Positions 1 through 7,777 of a stretch of DNA of 64,000 nucleotides are shown piece after piece; positions within the stretch are counted from its first letter, which is position 1, and every line of letters begins with the position of its first letter. Origin of the DNA: an uncultured Collinsella sp. (GTDB lineage Bacteria > Actinomycetota > Coriobacteriia > Coriobacteriales > Coriobacteriaceae); contig CATYJU010000003.1 in the NCBI GenBank assembly GCA_958407995.1, forward strand, positions 1 to 64,000, read 5' to 3'. Below the pieces are notes generated by a model. It did not search any database and had not been told where the DNA came from. It saw nothing but the letters and a program-made list of their open reading frames with translations. A program made the translations under genes and the position numbers.

Positions 1-407
1 GGTTTCAAACCGGGCTCGAACGAACATGCCTATTGACAATGGCTTTCTCATATTACAAATTAGGCCCGCACCAAGTAAGGGCTTCCTCCGGGAAACGGGC
101 CCATCCCAACAAAGTGCAATTCAGCCCCCAAGCACGGCGCTGCTGCACTCAAGTAAAACGCAGCGACCCCTTAGTTATCGCAGGCCGGACACAGGGTTAC
201 TTTCCAAATCTTTCCGCAGGACGGAGGAGCCCCCGCCGCACGTAGTGCGCAGCGGAGGCTCCGACATGTCCGAGGACGATTTGGGAGGTAACCCTGTGCG
301 CGGCCGGAGGGACCAGGCCCCGCCATGCTTCTTATGTGCAGCAAAGCTAATACTGCTAAAATATAAAGCGCTCATGTAGTTTAAACGCACGACGATAAGG
401 AGCACCA
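1..407. other. Intergenic leader upstream of ftsE
   Basis: No convincing gene is seen here; the short open frames lack ribosome sites and lie over structured DNA. A TTGACA hexamer at 33-38 has only a weak partner (TACAAA at 54-59, 15-bp spacer), so it is a doubtful promoter. The stretch from 183 to 307 is a long hairpin element listed separately. AT-rich DNA at about 350-370 (TAAAAT, TATAAA) may hold the ftsE -10 region, but no good -35 was found. Confidence 0.5.
183..307 (-). repeat. Long hairpin element, copy 1 (core conserved with copy at 50004-50135)
   Basis: An approximately 125-nt inverted repeat. The outer arms CACAGGGTTAC (190-200) and GTAACCCTGTG (289-299) pair, as do CCAAATC and GATTTGG. 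The inner part contains GGAGCC/GGCTCC, CCGC/GCGG and GCAC/GTGC and forms a compact secondary hairpin. Read on the minus strand, the inner 70-75 nt is nearly identical to the plus-strand element at 50004-50135, including CGTCCTCGGACATGTCGG and CTCCGTCCTGCGGAAAGATT. The outer arms of the two copies are different but self-complementary in each. Confidence 0.8.
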
Positions 408-1628
408 GTGGGTAACCACTTCCGTACCTCCGGTGCGGGCGATGAAGCCCCCAAGACGCAGCCGAGCGTCGCGGGCAATCGTTTCGCCACTCCGGATTCA
501 GAGGATCAGCTGTTTAGCCCGATCCCCGCACAGCCGGCAGATCAGGCACAGCCGGCGGCAGATCCCTTTGCCTACAACCCCAACAACGATGTTGCGCTTT
601 CCGGCACGGCTGGCTTTGAGCCCGTTCAGACGGTGACCGCCCGTGTGGCTCAGCCTCAGATGAGCGCCGCCACGCCGCAGCCTACCATGGCCGGCATCCC
701 CGATCCCATGGCCCCTGCAGCTCCCGCGCCGCAGCCCGCGCAGTCCGGTCTTTTTGCCGGCATTCCCGACCCCACGCAGTCTGCGGCTCCCGTGGTCGAG
801 CGCGATCAGGCCGCCGAGGTCGCAAGCCTCGACAACGCGCTCAACAACCCCGACTTCACGTCGGTGTTTGCGCCCATCGATCCGCAGGCTAGCCGCAAGA
901 AGATGGCCAAGCAGGCCGGTGTCGAGCCCGTCATCCTTATGGAGCACGTCACCAAGATCTACCCGGCGCAGCCCAACAAGCCCGCGCTCGACGACATTAA
1001 CATCGAGATCTATCCGGGCGAGTTTGTCTTCTTGGTCGGTCACTCCGGCTCGGGCAAGACCACGCTGCTGTCGACGCTCAACCGCGACGTCAAGCCCACG
1101 AGCGGCCGCATTTTGGTCGCCGGTCAGGACCTTATGAAGATCAAGAACCGCAAGGTTCCGTTCCTGCGTCGCCAGATCGGCGCCGTGTTCCAGGACTTTA
1201 AGCTCCTGCCGCAAAAGACCGCCTACGAAAACGTGGCGTTTGCCCTGCAGTGCATCGGCAAGCCCAAGGGCGTCATTCGCAGCCAGGTGCCCGAGGTGCT
1301 GCGTCTGGTCGGTCTGGCCGACCAGATGGACTCGCTGCCCGATCAGCTTTCCGGTGGCGAGCAGCAGCGCGTGGCCGTTGCCCGCGCTATGGTCAACCGC
1401 CCGCCGCTGCTGATTTGCGACGAGCCCACGGGCAACCTCGACCCGGCGATTTCGCTGGGCATCATGAAGCTGCTCGAGCGCATTAACCGCACCGGTACCA
1501 CCGTGATCGTCGCTACGCACGACCGCGAGATGGTCGATAGCATGCACCGTCGCGTGATCGCCCTCGAGGGCGGCCACGTAATCCGCGACCAGGAGAGGGG
1601 AGGTTACGGCAACTATGGCACCAACTAA
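408..1628 (+). CDS. ftsE: Cell division ATP-binding protein FtsE with long N-terminal extension
   Basis: FtsE is the cytoplasmic ATPase of the FtsEX complex, which in Gram-positive bacteria activates peptidoglycan hydrolases at the septum. The ABC domain starts near residue 175 and has Walker A GHSGSGKTT (about 211-219), signature LSGGEQQRVAVARA, Walker B LLICDEPTGNLD and the switch ATHD. Residues 1-170 are an extra Ala/Pro/Gln-rich, low-complexity segment with repeated AGIPDP motifs; normal FtsE proteins are about 225-230 residues and this one is 406. The GTG start is chosen because AAGGAG lies five bases upstream (397-402). The end overlaps ftsX by 14 bases, as expected for translational coupling. 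The ABC domain is certain; the role of the extension is unknown. Confidence 0.95.
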   Translation: MGNHFRTSGAGDEAPKTQPSVAGNRFATPDSEDQLFSPIPAQPADQAQPAADPFAYNPNNDVALSGTAGFEPVQTVTARVAQPQMSAATPQPTMAGIPDPMAPAAPAPQPAQSGLFAGIPDPTQSAAPVVERDQAAEVASLDNALNNPDFTSVFAPIDPQASRKKMAKQAGVEPVILMEHVTKIYPAQPNKPALDDINIEIYPGEFVFLVGHSGSGKTTLLSTLNRDVKPTSGRILVAGQDLMKIKNRKVPFLRRQIGAVFQDFKLLPQKTAYENVAFALQCIGKPKGVIRSQVPEVLRLVGLADQMDSLPDQLSGGEQQRVAVARAMVNRPPLLICDEPTGNLDPAISLGIMKLLERINRTGTTVIVATHDREMVDSMHRRVIALEGGHVIRDQERGGYGNYGTN

Positions 1629-2535
1629 TGTGGGCTATTCGCTCAAAGAGGCAATCAGCCACTTCTTCCGTAACTGGACCACCTCGCTCGGCGCCGTCAT
1701 CACGATTTTCCTTTCGCTGTTTATCATCGGCCTGTTCATTATGGGTTCCGCGATGCTGAACTCCGTGATCGGCACCGTCGAGGATCAGGTCGTCATCAAC
1801 GCCTTTATTAGCGATGACGCCGACCAGGCAGATGTTCAGGCCTTTGAGGCCGAGCTCAAGACGTGGAGCAACGTCAAGTCCGTGACGTATAAGGACAAGG
1901 ACGACGCGCTGGCCGAGTACACGAGCAAGATGTCGGGTAACGCCGACGCTACCATGAGCGCGCTCGATGGCCAGAATCCGCTGCCGGCTTCGTTTGCAAT
2001 TGAGATGGACGATCCGTCCAAGGTCGAGAGCACGGCAGAGAAGCTCAAGAAGGATGCCGATTTCCAGAAGATCGCGGATGACGGCGACGTCAACGCGAGC
2101 GTGCTGTACGGCCAGGAGGAAGTGAGCCGCCTGTTCCAGGTGACCAACTACATCCGCATCGCCGCCGTGGTGCTCGTTGGCCTTCTGACCTTTATCGCAT
2201 TTATCTTCATCAACAACACGATTCGCCTGTCCATCACGGCGCGTCGTCGTGAGATTGCGATTATGCGTCTGGTCGGCGCCAGCAACGGCTTCATTCGCGG
2301 CCCGTTTATCACCGAGGGCGTACTGCAGGCCATTTTGGGCTCGCTGCTTTCCATCGGTGTTCTGGAGCTGCTGCGCAATCTGATGATTCCGCGTCTGCAG
2401 GAGAGCATCGGCTGGATGTCGTTTGCCCTGCCGATGCAGTACTACCTGGTGACCTATGCTGCGCTGATTCTGGTCGGCGTGATTATCGGTCTCTTTGGTT
2501 CTGCCATCGCCATGCGCCGCTACCTGCGCGTGTAG
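1615..2535 (+). CDS. ftsX: Cell division protein FtsX (FtsEX permease subunit)
   Basis: FtsX is the integral membrane partner of FtsE and transmits the ATPase state to an extracellular loop that contacts cell-wall hydrolases. The 306-residue protein has one membrane segment near residues 22-47, then an extracellular domain of about 130 residues, then three membrane segments (about 180-202, 230-255 and 278-300). This is the standard FtsX topology. The C-terminal half carries the typical stretch TARRREIAIMRLVGAS. A GGGGAGG site lies inside the end of ftsE. No other gene joins the operon before the terminator at 2561-2594. Confidence 0.95.
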   Translation: MAPTNVGYSLKEAISHFFRNWTTSLGAVITIFLSLFIIGLFIMGSAMLNSVIGTVEDQVVINAFISDDADQADVQAFEAELKTWSNVKSVTYKDKDDALAEYTSKMSGNADATMSALDGQNPLPASFAIEMDDPSKVESTAEKLKKDADFQKIADDGDVNASVLYGQEEVSRLFQVTNYIRIAAVVLVGLLTFIAFIFINNTIRLSITARRREIAIMRLVGASNGFIRGPFITEGVLQAILGSLLSIGVLELLRNLMIPRLQESIGWMSFALPMQYYLVTYAALILVGVIIGLFGSAIAMRRYLRV

Positions 2536-2560
2536 GCATGCCTGGAATTCACCCCTTCCA

Positions 2561-2594
2561 ACGGGTCGTCTCTTATGGGGCGGCCCGTTTTTTG
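2561..2594 (+). terminator. Rho-independent terminator after ftsX
   Basis: ACGGGTCGTC and GGGGCGGCCCGT form a hairpin that is followed at once by TTTTTT, 30 bases past the ftsX stop. Confidence 0.8.
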
Positions 2595-2670
2595 ATCCCT
2601 AGTGGACGGCAGGAAAGCGAATCATTTGGGTAGACTCTTTGGAGTTCGCAATCGATAGCAAGGAGGCGCC

Positions 2671-4806
2671 ATGGGGCGCAATAACAAGCATAAGCGTGGA
2701 GCTCGCAATAAGCGCGGGCCGGTGCGCAGCGAACGCCGTCCGAGCCTGACCGGGCGCGTGCAGCTCCATGAGCACAGTGCCTATGTCATAACCGAGAGCG
2801 GCGACTACAAGGTCATGGGCCGCGGTAAGCGCGAGATCATGGATGGCGATACCGTTGCCGTGAGCATTAAGAACAGCCCGCACGGTGAGCGGCGCGCCGT
2901 GATCGAAGGCGTGGTTGAGCGCGCAGCCATAAGCGTGGTGGGTACGTACCAGACTGCTGGTCCGCTCGGTGTGATCGAGCCGCTCGATTCGCGCCTGAAG
3001 GCTGACTTCTTCATTCTGCCCGAGGATACCTCGGCGGATCGTCTGGGCGTTCACCCGGGTGATGCCGTTGTCGCGCGCATTTTGACTTACCCGACGCGCC
3101 TGGAATCGGGCACCGTGACGATCGAACGCCGCATTGGCGGAGATGACGCGCCGGATTTGGGCGTTCAGTATGTGATGGCGCGTTACGGCTATACCGATAG
3201 CTATCCCGAGGCTGCGCTGGACGAGGCCGAGGGGCTTTCGCTCGATGCGTCCGCGGCGCTTAAGGACCCGCTTCGCCGCGATCTGCGCGACCGCTTTGTC
3301 ATCACGATCGACCCGGTCGACGCGCGCGACTTTGACGATGCCATTTCGCTTGAGCGCACGCCCGAGGGTGGCTACAAGCTGGGTGTGCATATCGCCGACG
3401 TTTCACACTATGTGGCTTGGGACGGGCATATCGATCTTGAGGCTCGCCATCGTACGACATCGGTGTATCTGGCCGATCGCGTGCTTCCCATGCTGCCCGA
3501 ACGCCTGTCCTGTGACCTGTGCTCGCTTCGCCCTGACGAGGACCGTCTTGCGTTTACCGTTGACATTGAGCTCGATGCGCAGGGTCGCGTGCGGCATTAC
3601 GATCCGTACCCCAGCGTGATTCGCTCGCGTGTGCGTATGGACTATGACGGCGCCGAGGCGCTGCTGGTGCGTGCCGGCGCGGTGGAGTATGGGGTGCTGG
3701 AGGGTGCGACCGAGGATGTTGAGGCTGCTGAGGCCTCGCGCGAGGAAGCGCTTGCGCGCGGTCTTGCGTGCGAGGAGACCGCCCGCGGCTACAACATCGA
3801 CCTCGGCGATTTCCTTGTCGCCGCCAACGAACTCGCCGAACTTCGCCGTCGTATTCGTCGCGCCCGCGGCTCAGTCGATTTTGACACGGCCGAGATTCGC
3901 GCTCTATTGGATGAGGAGGGAGTGCCCGTGCAGATTGTGGCGCGTGAGCGTTCGTGTGCCACGTCGCTTATCGAGGAAGCCATGCTGCTCGCCAACGAGT
4001 GCGTTGCAGAGTGGCTGGCAGACCGTGATATCGAGGCCTGCTATCGCGTGCATGAGGATCCGAGCCCCGATAGCCTGCACGGTGCCGCCGTTGCGCTGGC
4101 GCAGCTAGGCATCATCGACGATCGCCGTGCTGCCGGTATTGCCCTGGGGAGCCCCGATGAACTGCAGGCTGCAGTCGATGCTGCCGCCGGTACGGCCAAC
4201 GCACCGCTCATCAACACGCTGCTTCTGCGCAGCATGCAGCGCGCGCTGTACAAGCCGCGCAACGAGGGCCACTTTGCGCTCGCCGCGCCGTGCTACTGTC
4301 ACTTTACGAGTCCCATCCGTCGCTACCCCGATCTGGTGGTGCATCGCGTACTCAAGCTGCAGTTGGCCTATGAGCAGCTCGGCGGCAAGGACGCCTTGGT
4401 TCGCACGCCGCGGCTGATCGGCAAGGGGCGCGAGTCGCTGCCGCGCATTCTGCCGCAGATCTGCCGCGCATGCAGCGATGCCGAGCGCGCGGCAGATGCT
4501 GCCAGCCATGCGACGCAAAAGATCAAGATTGCCCAGTACTATGAGGACCGTCTGGGCGAGCGCTATGTCGGAACCGTCTCGTGGGTTAGCAGTATGGGCC
4601 TGTTCGTACGCCTGGATTTGACGCAGGTCGAGGGCCTGGTTTCAATTAAGAGCCTGGGCAACGAGTGGTTCGAGTTCGACGAGGACGCGCTTACGCTGAC
4701 GGGTGCCGACACGGGCACTCGTTACGAACTGGGGCAGCGTGTGATCATCGAGGTCTCTCGCGTCAATACCACGCGCGGGCACTTGGACTTTAAGCTTATT
4801 CATTAG
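2671..4806 (+). CDS. rnr: Ribonuclease R (RNB-family 3'-5' exoribonuclease)
   Basis: Processive 3'-5' exoribonuclease that degrades structured RNA and takes part in RNA quality control, including tmRNA-linked decay (smpB is 4 kb downstream). The order is: a basic N-terminal tail, cold-shock-like domains (about 25-190), the RNB catalytic domain with the acidic cluster DPVDARDFDDA (about residues 212-222), and a C-terminal S1 domain (about 625-705, starting ERYVGTVSWVSSMGLFV). The length of 711 fits a short RNase R. The ATG start follows AAGGAGG with six bases between. It is monocistronic, flanked by terminators. Confidence 0.95.
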   Translation: MGRNNKHKRGARNKRGPVRSERRPSLTGRVQLHEHSAYVITESGDYKVMGRGKREIMDGDTVAVSIKNSPHGERRAVIEGVVERAAISVVGTYQTAGPLGVIEPLDSRLKADFFILPEDTSADRLGVHPGDAVVARILTYPTRLESGTVTIERRIGGDDAPDLGVQYVMARYGYTDSYPEAALDEAEGLSLDASAALKDPLRRDLRDRFVITIDPVDARDFDDAISLERTPEGGYKLGVHIADVSHYVAWDGHIDLEARHRTTSVYLADRVLPMLPERLSCDLCSLRPDEDRLAFTVDIELDAQGRVRHYDPYPSVIRSRVRMDYDGAEALLVRAGAVEYGVLEGATEDVEAAEASREEALARGLACEETARGYNIDLGDFLVAANELAELRRRIRRARGSVDFDTAEIRALLDEEGVPVQIVARERSCATSLIEEAMLLANECVAEWLADRDIEACYRVHEDPSPDSLHGAAVALAQLGIIDDRRAAGIALGSPDELQAAVDAAAGTANAPLINTLLLRSMQRALYKPRNEGHFALAAPCYCHFTSPIRRYPDLVVHRVLKLQLAYEQLGGKDALVRTPRLIGKGRESLPRILPQICRACSDAERAADAASHATQKIKIAQYYEDRLGERYVGTVSWVSSMGLFVRLDLTQVEGLVSIKSLGNEWFEFDEDALTLTGADTGTRYELGQRVIIEVSRVNTTRGHLDFKLIH

Positions 4807-4831
4807 CCAAATCACGACTCGTGGCGGGAGA

Positions 4832-4863
4832 GCGGAGGGCGGTCTTTCGGGGCCGCCCTCCGC
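4832..4863 (+). terminator. Strong GC hairpin after rnr
   Basis: GCGGAGGGCGG (4832-4842) pairs perfectly with CCGCCCTCCGC (4853-4863). Only a short T stretch follows, so it may act as a terminator or as a 3' RNA stabiliser. Confidence 0.65.
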
Positions 4864-4938
4864 ATTTGAATCGTGGCTACCTTGCCGTCTGCTCGGCCGC
4901 CCGCTTACCTGCTATTTGAGAGGTAAAACCTACCAAAA

Positions 4939-4964
4939 TAAACCTGTCCCTTTTGGCAGGTTTA
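4939..4964. repeat. Short inverted repeat ahead of the recombinase
   Basis: TAAACCTG and CAGGTTTA form an eight-base stem around the loop TCCCTTTTGG. It ends about 19 bases before the recombinase start, so it could be an operator or recombination-related site. The CCTGTCCC string also recalls the GTCCCC-containing repeats elsewhere in the window. Confidence 0.5.
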
Positions 4965-4982
4965 CAAGAAAGCGGGGATGAG

Positions 4983-5588
4983 ATGGCGACGGTGTACGGT
5001 TATGCGCGGGTGAGTTCGCGCGATCAGAACCTTAATCGGCAGTTTGATGCGCTGATCGCCTATGGCGTGGAGTCGGCGAATATTTATGCTGACCGTGCGA
5101 GCGGCAAGGACTTCGACCGTCCGCAATATCGCGATCTGCTGCGCGTGCTGGGGGATGGGGACGTGCTGGTGGTGTTGTCCATCGATCGCCTGGGTCGTAA
5201 CTACAGCGAGATACTCGAGGAATGGCGCCTAATCACAAAAGAGCGCGGGACGGCCATCGTGGTGCTGGATATGCCGCTGCTCGACACGCGCGCAAAGGAT
5301 GGAGAAGCGCCGGACGTGACGAGTACACTGATTGCCGACATTGTGCTGCAGCTGTTGAGCTACGTGGCGCAGGTGGAGCGCGAGAACATTCATCAGCGTC
5401 AGGCAGAGGGAATTGCGGCGGCGCGGGCGCGAGGGGTGCGGTTTGGCCGGCCTCGCAAGCCATGCCCTCCGCAGTTTGAACTGGTGCGCGATAGCTATGA
5501 GGCAGGCGATATCACCCGTAGCCAAGCAGCAAAGCGCTTGGGTGTGTGCGTGGGGACGTTCGATCGCTGGATGCGCGAGGCGGGGTAG
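4983..5588 (+). CDS. Serine recombinase (resolvase/invertase family)
   Basis: Small serine recombinase of 201 residues. The catalytic domain (about 1-140) begins YGYARVSSRDQN, in which the first Ser after Val is the predicted nucleophile; the conserved IDRLGRNY stretch with its Arg residues follows near residue 73. The C-terminal part (about 145-201) is an HTH domain of the Hin/resolvase type (RSQAAKRLGVCVGTFDRWMRE). The ATG at 4983 is preferred to an upstream TTG because that TTG falls inside the inverted repeat at 4939-4964; the ribosome site is weak (GGGGATGAG). No transposase, integron or obvious invertible segment was seen next to it, so its target is unknown. Confidence 0.88.
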   Translation: MATVYGYARVSSRDQNLNRQFDALIAYGVESANIYADRASGKDFDRPQYRDLLRVLGDGDVLVVLSIDRLGRNYSEILEEWRLITKERGTAIVVLDMPLLDTRAKDGEAPDVTSTLIADIVLQLLSYVAQVERENIHQRQAEGIAAARARGVRFGRPRKPCPPQFELVRDSYEAGDITRSQAAKRLGVCVGTFDRWMREAG

Positions 5589-5692
5589 GGGTTTGCGTCG
5601 CTTTGTCGCTTCCTGTTGCGATTCAAATTTTGATACGGTGACGATGCCATTTGGGGCTACACTCGCTGATATTCAAAAAAGGAGGTTGGCCC

Positions 5693-6274
5693 TTGGCGCG
5701 CGTAAAACAAATAATCGGATGGACCGCGATTGTTCTGTTCGCTGCAACGCTGGCGGGCATCTGGGTGCTGACGGAGCAAAATGCGGTGGAGACGTCGTTG
5801 CTGAGCGAGTCCACCGCGCGTGTGGTGGAGGGCCGGGCTACGGGCGTTCAGGCTGCCGATGCCACGGGTGAAGCCCAGACGGAGAACGGAATGACCGGGG
5901 GCACCGATTCGGCTGCCTCGAATGTCCGGTCTGGCCGACTTGCTTCCATTCGCATGTGGGCGGGCACAAACGTCCGTCGCGTTGCCCATACCGTAGAGTT
6001 TTTCTTCGTAGGATTGTTCGCCTCGGTGGTCGTGGTTTGCTTTTCCAGGCGTCCGTGGAGCGTATGCTCCCGTTGCGTGCCCGTGTTTCTCTTTTGCGCT
6101 GCCTGCTCCGTTGGCGACCAGGTGCATAAGATCTTTGTTCCCGGCAAGCATTTCGACGTTATCGATTTAGGATTCGATGCTGCGGGCTATGTCACCGCCA
6201 TGCTGTTGGTATTGCTGGCAGCGGCGTTGGTGCGCCATGTGACTCGGCCGATCGGCGCCCATGCGAGGCGCTAG
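5693..6274 (+). CDS. VanZ-like family membrane protein
   Basis: Membrane protein of 193 residues with an N-terminal membrane segment (about 7-25), an extracellular stretch of roughly 80 residues, and three more membrane segments from about residue 95 on. The C-terminal part matches the VanZ pattern: H-x2-EFF at the start of a helix, then GDQVHKIFVPGKHFDVIDLGFDAAG, here quoted only as a pattern of GDQ-x2-K-x2-VPG-x2-F-x3-D-x5-A-G. VanZ proteins were first tied to teicoplanin resistance, but most family members have no known function. The start is a TTG at 5693 because AAAGGAGG (5678-5685) sits seven bases before it. Confidence 0.8.
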   Translation: MARVKQIIGWTAIVLFAATLAGIWVLTEQNAVETSLLSESTARVVEGRATGVQAADATGEAQTENGMTGGTDSAASNVRSGRLASIRMWAGTNVRRVAHTVEFFFVGLFASVVVVCFSRRPWSVCSRCVPVFLFCAACSVGDQVHKIFVPGKHFDVIDLGFDAAGYVTAMLLVLLAAALVRHVTRPIGAHARR

Positions 6275-6396
6275 CCTTAAGACGAGACATCGCGACTGCC
6301 TATGCTTCGACATTGACTACAATAACGGCTGCAATCGCGAGTGGTCGTCGATGTGCAGTTTTCCAGACACCTGTTTTCTCTAAGAAAGGAAATCCC

Positions 6397-6756
6397 ATGG
6401 CGGTATTGTTTGTTGAATATCCCAAGTGCTCGACCTGTAAGAAGGCCAAGGCATGGCTGGACGAACATGGGGTAGAGTATATCGATCGCGATATCGTTTT
6501 GGACAATCCCACGGCTGATGAGCTTGCGACCTGGATTGCTCGTTCGGGGCTGCCGGTGCGGCGCTTCTTTAATTCGTCGGGCATGAAATATCGAGAGCTG
6601 GGCCTGAAGGCGCGTCTGGATGCGGGCATGACGGATCAGGAGTGCTACGAGCTGCTGGCGACCGATGGCATGCTGGTCAAGCGTCCGCTGCTGGTGGGCG
6701 ACGACTTTGTGATTCCCGGCTTTAGGGAAGCGGCTTGGACCGAGGCGTTGCTGTAG
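6397..6756 (+). CDS. ArsC/Spx family thioredoxin-fold protein
   Basis: A 119-residue protein with the ArsC-type thioredoxin fold and a CxxC pair near the N-terminus (YPKCSTCKKA). It ends with the typical block GMLVKRPLLVGDD. The family includes arsenate reductases and the Spx/MgsR redox regulators. No ars genes are nearby, so arsenate reduction is not supported by context and a thiol-redox role is as likely. The ATG at 6397 follows AAGAAAGGA at good spacing; longer upstream frames lack a site. Confidence 0.8.
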   Translation: MAVLFVEYPKCSTCKKAKAWLDEHGVEYIDRDIVLDNPTADELATWIARSGLPVRRFFNSSGMKYRELGLKARLDAGMTDQECYELLATDGMLVKRPLLVGDDFVIPGFREAAWTEALL

Positions 6757-6828
6757 AGGCCGCGGAAAGTGCGACCTGTTTTGAGTGCTCAGGGCGGGAC
6801 GTGTTTTCCATCGGCGGGCTCGCTCGGC

Positions 6829-7239
6829 TCAGTCCTCAAGCTGTGCCCACTCGTGTGGCTTGTAGACCTTTACGTGTTTGTTGGGCGTACCGCTCCAGTA
6901 CTCCTCGTCCATAAAGGGCAGATATGCCTGAACGCCGGGGCAGATAAAGGGAATCCGCTGCTGTTGCAGCCGCTCGCGCTGGCGCTGCTCCAGGTGCGCC
7001 TCGGATATGACGGTCGGCATACCGGACAGCTCGACGAGGCTTGCCTGGATTCGCTTAAGGTCGGGGAGTCCCGCGTGCCATGACACTCGCATGATCAAAA
7101 AGGATGCACGGCGGTATTTTGCCTGCATCACCGTGATGGCGGGGCGCAGTGTGGGATGGATTTTGTCCCGTTCGGGCCAAAGGTCGGCAGTGATCTCGAG
7201 GCCCAGGGTCTCCCATAGGTAATCAAGCTCTTCGTCCAT
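6829..7239 (-). CDS. Hypothetical protein
   Basis: Codes for 136 residues on the minus strand, converging on the ArsC/Spx gene. It is mostly charged and soluble, with no signal peptide. The block QRQRERLQQQRIPFICPG near residues 85-102, followed by a YLPF element, resembles the segment just before the winged helix of a group of MarR-like proteins. The HTH part that would follow is absent, so it may be a short variant or remnant; this link is weak. The ATG is preceded by GAGGCG. Function unknown. Confidence 0.6.
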   Translation of the reverse strand: MDEELDYLWETLGLEITADLWPERDKIHPTLRPAITVMQAKYRRASFLIMRVSWHAGLPDLKRIQASLVELSGMPTVISEAHLEQRQRERLQQQRIPFICPGVQAYLPFMDEEYWSGTPNKHVKVYKPHEWAQLED

Positions 7240-7442
7240 GGCGCCTCGATATCTACGCGATCATTGATACTTCGATTGTGTTGCCTGGTGCTATCGTTTT
7301 CACGGTAGAATCTGCCAACGGTTGACGGCTACCGCTCGCGGCGTTTTGCCCTTCGCGTACAGCGGTTGGCTTCACAGGTCCTTCACGGGTTGGACTAAAT
7401 TAGGCCAATTTGACTGAATTTCAAAAAAGTCAAAATTGGGGC
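7240..7442. other. Intergenic DNA upstream of the tRNA pair
   Basis: Apart from the tRNA promoter that begins at 7443, no gene, RNA or strong repeat was seen. The region contains several partly repeated CGGTTG words and an A-run at 7420-7435. Confidence 0.4.
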
Positions 7443-7471
7443 TTGCGTCACGGCGAGACTTCCCGTATATT
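7443..7471 (+). promoter_or_regulatory. Promoter of the tRNA-Gln/tRNA-Glu operon
   Basis: TTGCGT (-35, 7443-7448) and TATATT (-10, 7466-7471) are 17 bases apart. An A-rich stretch precedes the -35, as in strong stable-RNA promoters. The mature tRNA-Gln starts 45 bases after the -10, leaving a short 5' leader. Confidence 0.75.
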
Positions 7472-7515
7472 TCTTTCTTGCGCAAAGGCACAGCCGAGCG
7501 CAGCGATGCAGTCAT

Positions 7516-7589
7516 TGGGATGTCGTCTAATGGCAGGACAGCGGATTCTGGTTCCGTCAATGGGGGTTCGACTCCCTCCATCCCAGCCA
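7516..7589 (+). tRNA. tRNA-Gln (anticodon CTG)
   Basis: A 74-nt cloverleaf with encoded CCA. The acceptor stem is TGGGATG/CATCCCA with G as discriminator. The anticodon stem GCGGA/TCCGT encloses the loop TTCTGGT, giving CTG. The T arm is GGGGGTTCGACTCCCTC. It is the first member of a two-tRNA transcript. Confidence 0.95.
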
Positions 7590-7606
7590 TTGCATTTGCT
7601 ACATAT

Positions 7607-7683
7607 GGCCCGTTCGTCTAGCGGTTTAGGACGCCGCCCTCTCAAGGCGGAGATCACCAGTTCGAATCTGGTACGGGCTACCA
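7607..7683 (+). tRNA. tRNA-Glu (anticodon CTC)
   Basis: A 77-nt cloverleaf with encoded CCA. The acceptor stem is GGCCCGT/ACGGGCT with one G-T pair. The anticodon stem CCGCC/GGCGG encloses CTCTCAA, giving CTC. The T arm is CCAGTTCGAATCTGG. It lies 17 bases after tRNA-Gln and shares its promoter and terminator. Both tRNAs read codons ending in G, which fits the high GC content. Confidence 0.95.
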
Positions 7684-7693
7684 AAATTGAACG

Positions 7694-7725
7694 CCCGGGC
7701 CTCGTAAGAGACCCGGGTTTTGTGT
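7694..7725 (+). terminator. Terminator of the tRNA operon
   Basis: CCCGGG-CCTC and GAG-A-CCCGGG pair and are followed by TTTTGT, ten bases after the tRNA-Glu CCA end. Confidence 0.8.
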
Positions 7726-7777
7726 ATTGACCGTATATACGGCGCCTGCCGTGTTTCGCTCAGATCGAGGAGTAGCC

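Noticed and set aside
7727..7777. Upstream TTG start of the TPR-like gene
   Set aside because: It lies in the tail of the tRNA terminator; the ATG at 7778 has a GAGGAG site.
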